From: Phallusia fumigata
Lineage: Eukaryota; Chordata; Ascidiacea; Phlebobranchia; Ascidiidae
NCBI GenBank assembly: GCA_008931825.1
Contig: QXVZ01010966.1
Span: 1-26,796, forward strand
DNA: 26,796 nucleotides
Direction: 5' to 3'
Each line of letters begins with the position of its first letter. Position 1 is the first letter of the stretch. The notes under the pieces are model-generated. The model was not told the DNA's origin. It ran no database searches and worked only from the letters and a program-made list of their open reading frames with translations. The position numbers and the translations under genes are program-made. This document shows, piece after piece, positions 22,676 through 26,796 of this stretch.

Positions 22676-24669
22676 CAAACAGTTCACTAGCGACCTTGCT
22701 GATGTTGTTGAAACGACTGACGGAACCCAAACGATTGTTGGTGCCTTTTGTCTTGATTTAGGGAAGTTCCCCAAAACAATACTAAAGTCATGCTACTTTC
22801 AAGCACGATTGTATTATGTATTTTTTAAATTTGAACAAAGAGCTAAACACAATAGAGAACCTAAACTCACTGGTGGCTTTACCAGTACTAGTAGCTGCTG
22901 ACCATAGATATGTGCCATTTTCCAAATCACTTTCGAGACAAGTGACAGCAAATTCGTTTAATGAAGTTTTGTTTCTAGTTAGCAGTGTGCACCCAAGAAT
23001 GCGCATAACACTGGATAAAATTTAAATCGCAAGCAACAATCTTCAAATTACAACTCCAAAAAATACATTTTAAAAATATAAAAAATGTATGCATTTTTAA
23101 AACTATTCCTCTTACTAAAACAAAGTTAGAAAACACATTTCTGTAGCTATATCGTAACTATATTAACGTCTATATGTAAACGTGAACAGTTATCGTAACA
23201 CGTGCTTTTTTTGCATAGATTTTTTTCTGATTTATCTGATGTAACGCAGTGGTGTTTCAGGTTTTTCCTTTGCCATTCCTTTCAAATCTTTTCAAGAATA
23301 AATCATAAACAGTTGGAAGCGAGTTCTAAAGGCTGGGTCGTTAATAGCCTGCGGCAAATCAAATAATATGTAGGATTAGTTGTTAGCGCAGTGAAGCGAA
23401 GAAATCCAATCAATCAATAGTTTATTTTTGCCAATTTGAAAAAAAAACGATCAAAACAATCAACATTTTGTACATTTCTGGCAAATGGACATCGAATAAC
23501 CACAAAGGTTTACTACTCCTGGATGCCCCCTTTTACTAGTTCAGAAATTAAAAACGCCATCAATAACGCATGTATTTATTTTACTTCTAGGAAATGTTGC
23601 GAATATATATAACACCCAATCAGAGAAAAACACCTGGTCCGAGAAACTCGATTTTAACCCCTTATTGTTTTCCTCTTGGACAAATCACTCCGATTTAAAA
23701 ATATTCACGTGGGGTAATTGCTAATATTAAAAAACTGTCCACTATGTGACAGAAAAACCATTCCTTTTACGTGGTGCCAAAGCTTGCATATAACCAACAC
23801 TTATACGAATACAATTAGGGCAATAAGTGCGTCTTGGACTCTACACTAAAAAGCTTGTACAACATGGTTTGATCATCGATTTTTCGATAAAGATAAACAC
23901 TTGCAATAAAGACGTTAGATTCATAGAAATCATAGTCAAACCGGTGTAACTTTCTCATGTAGTACGTACATTTAAATTTCTTTGTATTTTACATTAAGTT
24001 TATTTTGACATACAATTCCAATTCAAAATTCAAAAAATGTTTTTTTACCTTAATTTTACCTTTTTCTGATGTCATTTGGGCCTTGATTTTACTTTTTATT
24101 TGTAATTTGTTTTCTTTTTTAAATTGTGTTCTCATTTCAATTTGTTTTTTGTTTTGATTAGTATTTTTTTTTTTAATTTGAATATATTTTGTTGTTTTTA
24201 TACTAAAAGTATTTTGGATTTGGCATGTTTTTTGATGCCACTTCTCAACCACCATTTATTCGCCTGCTTTGGCATTTGCTTAATTTTCAACCAAGGTAAC
24301 AAACTGTGAGAACCCTTGGTTGGTCAATGTAGCCCACGAACACAAAACAATAAACAACATCCAAAATGCAAGCAGTCAAACTGTCTGAGCCATTGTGCTT
24401 GTACTGCTTCAAAAACAAATCAGATGCGTCACAGCAATTTTGCCCCGGGCATTTGACAAGATTGTAAATAGATTTCAAGGCTTCTCACGAAGGTCTCACG
24501 TGAAAACATGGCGTCATTTCGCATTACTGAGTGCAGTGGTACGCATCGTTTTGCTCTGGTGGACCGTGCATAAAACGCTTGTTTGGCATTTTAATCATCA
24601 CAAATTACTTTTTGTGAATAGAAGAGGATTGTATAAAACAGCAAAGTAAAGCAACAATAAAAAATCGTG

Positions 24670-26359
24670 ATGAACGTGGCTCAATGCCAATGGGAGGAAA
24701 GTTCAATAGACAGTGGGTTTAGTTCTGATATTGAAAGCAGCTACAATAAGGGGAATTCGGACAAACGGAATCGTTCATCTTGGTATTGCGACAGAGAAAA
24801 CAATAACGTTGTCAAAAGGAAAGGAAACAGTCGTTCGTTACCCTCACAATTTCGAGCCGACGATTGTTGGAGACTCAACGAAGTTTCGCTAACAGATTTC
24901 ACTCATATTCGAAACCTCGGGGGTGGCGGATTTGCCAAAGTTGATTTAGTTCAACTTCAAAGGTATTTTTATGCGTGAATGGGTTAAAAGGGAGAAAATA
25001 TAGAATCTTATTTTTAAGGGAGGATGCAAGAAAATTTTACGCACTGAAAAAAGTCAGCAAGAAGTTATTTTCTGAACCCAAGCAAGAACAGCAATTCGAA
25101 GCAGAAAAGCATGTGTTGTCCTTATCACATTCAAGGTACAAAACATGTTACTGAACCTGACAAGTGGTCATGGAATATTACCTGTCCTTATGCCTGATAG
25201 ACAAAATGTGCGTTTCTCCACAGATTTATACCGAAGCTCTATCGGACGTTTTTTTCGTCGAATCACGTGTTTTTATTGATTGAAGCATGTCTCCACGGCG
25301 ATTTGTTTTCACATTTGGAGCGACACGGCCCGATGCGCTGCAACACAGCGCGTTACGTCATCGGTTGCGTAACGGAGGCACTCGACTATCTTCACAACAC
25401 TTTGCACGTAATCCATCGCGACATCAAAACAGAAAATATTCTCATCGGTTACCATGGTGTGTAGATAAGATAAATAATCTATTGTCAGTTCGATAACCTG
25501 TGTCCTGTTTTAATGCTTCTTATTGTGGTAGAAAAACCCAAAAAACTATGGCAATATACATGACACACTAAAAATTTTATTGTTCGTTTCAAAATAACAA
25601 AGGTGTTTAGAAATATTAGCTCTAAAGTAGCTAGATTAAGTTTTGTACGGTTGTGGCGCAAGATTACAAGACTTGTTTTTGAACTTTATTTAAACGGCTC
25701 CGTCGCAAATCTCGAGGAAATTAAATTATTTGCCCTTCCGACAGGCTTTTGATACNCTGTAGCAGTAAATTGACGTACAAAATAGGCCTATTGAGCGGCA
25801 TGCACGTTTGTTCAAAGTTAGTCCGAGTAACAGCGAAATCTAAATACGTCGACAAGATTTACCACGATTCTTACCCGGTAAGCAAAACAACAACATCGGT
25901 TCTTTATGAAAGAGAGATTTCATGCTGGGAACTTATAACATATCGTCGTTTGTAGGTACATTGCACCTGAAGTTTTGATGCACACAGGGCATTCATACAA
26001 CGCTGATTTTTTTTCGCTGGGCGTTGTTGCCTATGAGCTTTTGACATGTCGCTCTCCGTTCCGACGAGTTGCTTTAATTGACACCCACAAAGCGACGCTG
26101 CGCGGGATAACAGGTACCCTAGGCAATGATTATTGTTATAAATGAGCAATTTGAGCTCAGTTCTGTAAAACTAACACTGATCTCTCGTTCAAGCTGTTAA
26201 ATAGGTGGGCTGGTGGTATTCTAAAATCTTTTACAATAACACCATGTCGTTAATTTCATGTACATCGTTTGTTGTCAGTAAGGCACAAAAACTGAAACGG
26301 TATCGGTAATTTCAGAAGTTGCATTTCCGAGCATTATGGATCACGTGACTAAATCGTTC
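24670..26359 (+). CDS. PKG-like AGC-family Ser/Thr protein kinase, 5' part, interrupted by assembly gaps
   Basis: Exons 24670-24962, 25019-25135, 25224-25460, a start at 25745 cut by the N at 25756, then 25956-26113 and 26316-26359, cut by the N at 26360. A Ser-rich 75-residue leader precedes the kinase domain. Visible are LGGGGFAKV (glycine loop, residues 83-91, third Gly replaced by Ala89), YALKK (catalytic Lys108), FEAEKHV (helix C Glu127) and LIEACLHGDL. HRDIKTEN (D203, K205, N208) is the catalytic loop; then YIAPEVL and FSLGVVAYELLTCRSPF (subdomains VIII-IX) and LRGIT joined to VAFPSIMDH. LYRTF, EACLxGxL and LRGI resemble cGMP-dependent protein kinase. No cyclic-nucleotide-binding domain precedes it. 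The DFG segment is missing, apparently in the gap. The start is the first in-frame ATG; an in-frame TAA lies four codons upstream. The alternative exon-3 end is 25456. The gene continues beyond the window. Confidence 0.85.
25757..26192 (+). repeat. First copy of a duplicated 436-bp kinase exon block
   Basis: Begins directly after the N at 25756 and aligns without indels to 26361-26796 (offset 604). I count 16 mismatches in 436 bp (about 3.7%). It includes the YIAPE exon 25956-26113 with its flanking intron sequence. Confidence 0.92.
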
Positions 26360-26360
26360 N

Positions 26361-26796
26361 CTGTAGCAGTAAACTGACTTACAAAATAGGCCTAATAAGC
26401 GGCATGCACGTTTGTTCAAAGTTAGTCTGAGTAACAACGAAATCTAAATACGTCGACAAGATTTACCACGATTCTTACCCGGTAAGCAAAACAACAGCAT
26501 TGGTTCTTTATGAAAGAATGATTTCATGCTGGGAACTTATAACATATCGTCGTTTGTAGGTACATTGCACCAGAAGTTTTGATGCACACAGGGCATTCAT
26601 ACAACGCTGATTTTTTTTCGCTGGGCGTTGTTGCCTACGAGCTTTTGACATGTCGCTCTCCGTTCCGACGAGTTGCTTTAATTGACACCCACAAAGCGAC
26701 GCTGCGCGGGATAACAGGTAACCTAGGCAATGATTATTGATATAAATGAGCAATTTGAGCTCAGCCCTGTAAAACTAACACTGATCTCTCGTTCAA
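26361..26796 (+). repeat. Second copy of the 436-bp kinase exon block, to the window end
   Basis: Begins directly after the N at 26360, the same base at which copy 1 begins after its own N. Only two of the 16 differences fall in the coding exon, both silent (CCT/CCA Pro and TAT/TAC Tyr). The similarity may continue past the window. Confidence 0.92.
26560..26717 (+). other. Duplicate YIAPE exon of the PKG-like kinase
   Basis: Same acceptor (GTTTGTAG), same length (158 nt), phases and encoded peptide as 25956-26113, and an intact GT donor. It follows a truncated later exon (26316-26359), so it is out of order for one continuous kinase domain. It is most simply the other allele placed in tandem; a real duplicated exon is the alternative. 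Confidence 0.7.

Larger units (their letters stand above)
21922..24669. other. Intergenic region between divergent NTPase and kinase genes
   Basis: About 2.7 kb separating two divergently transcribed genes, so both promoters should lie here. It contains a TA microsatellite, a probable hAT remnant (22470-22675) and a strongly T-rich stretch on the plus strand (about 24030-24200). No convincing exon was seen; ORFs at 22568-23025 are open on both strands at once and resemble nothing. Confidence 0.45.

Noticed and set aside
22568-23025. Overlapping ORFs on both strands
   Set aside because: Open on both strands simultaneously, no recognisable motif, and partly inside a probable transposon remnant.
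24533-24545. CAGTGGTACGC, identical to the putative hAT end at 22470
   Set aside because: Only 11 bp match, in the same orientation, and the flanking sequence is unrelated; it is not evidence for an element spanning the two sites.
25818-25878. Possible small exon (LVRVTAKSKYVDKIYHDSYP) between the N and the YIAPE exon
   Set aside because: Its phase does not join to the YIAPE exon and the second copy of the block has an in-frame TGA at the same place, so it is intron.
25904-26753. Two nearly identical minus-strand ORFs of 81 codons
   Set aside because: They are antisense shadows of the duplicated kinase block, and show no family features.

Overview
This is eukaryotic, intron-rich, AT-rich DNA with short introns and compact genes. 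The gene content (an ALMS1 orthologue, a GFI1-type zinc-finger factor and a PKG-like kinase) and the small introns suggest an invertebrate deuterostome, most likely an ascidian tunicate such as Ciona. The species is an inference. Two near-identical 436-bp blocks that differ at about 3.7% of positions would fit two haplotypes of a very heterozygous animal such as Ciona savignyi.

Layout. (1) 96-9607, minus strand: a 21-exon gene whose exon phases all agree, giving one 1,693-residue protein that ends in a complete ALMS motif. This is an ALMS1 orthologue, a centrosome and basal-body protein. Two of its 20 introns use GC rather than GT donors. (2) 9608-14539: about 4.9 kb with no recognisable gene; it holds two perfect CRE palindromes and probably regulatory sequence. 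(3) 14540-17086, minus strand: a nine-exon GFI1/GFI1B-family gene of 489 residues, with six finger positions of which finger 2 has lost both zinc-binding histidines and with no SNAG start. (4) 17233-20859: non-coding sequence with one intact 363-bp non-autonomous hAT element flanked by an 8-bp target duplication. (5) 20860-21921, minus strand: a four-exon, 208-residue P-loop NTPase of the NadR/Ttd14-like (AAA_28) type. (6) 21922-24669: non-coding sequence with a TA microsatellite and a probable hAT remnant. (7) From 24670 to the window end, plus strand: the 5' part of a PKG-like AGC kinase gene, interrupted by two single-N gaps and followed by a second copy of one exon block that looks like a misplaced allele.

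The genes have no evident shared pathway. The first three are on the minus strand and the kinase is on the plus strand. Gene models were built by reading splice sites and phase by eye; there is no transcript evidence. No tRNA, rRNA or CRISPR array was seen.
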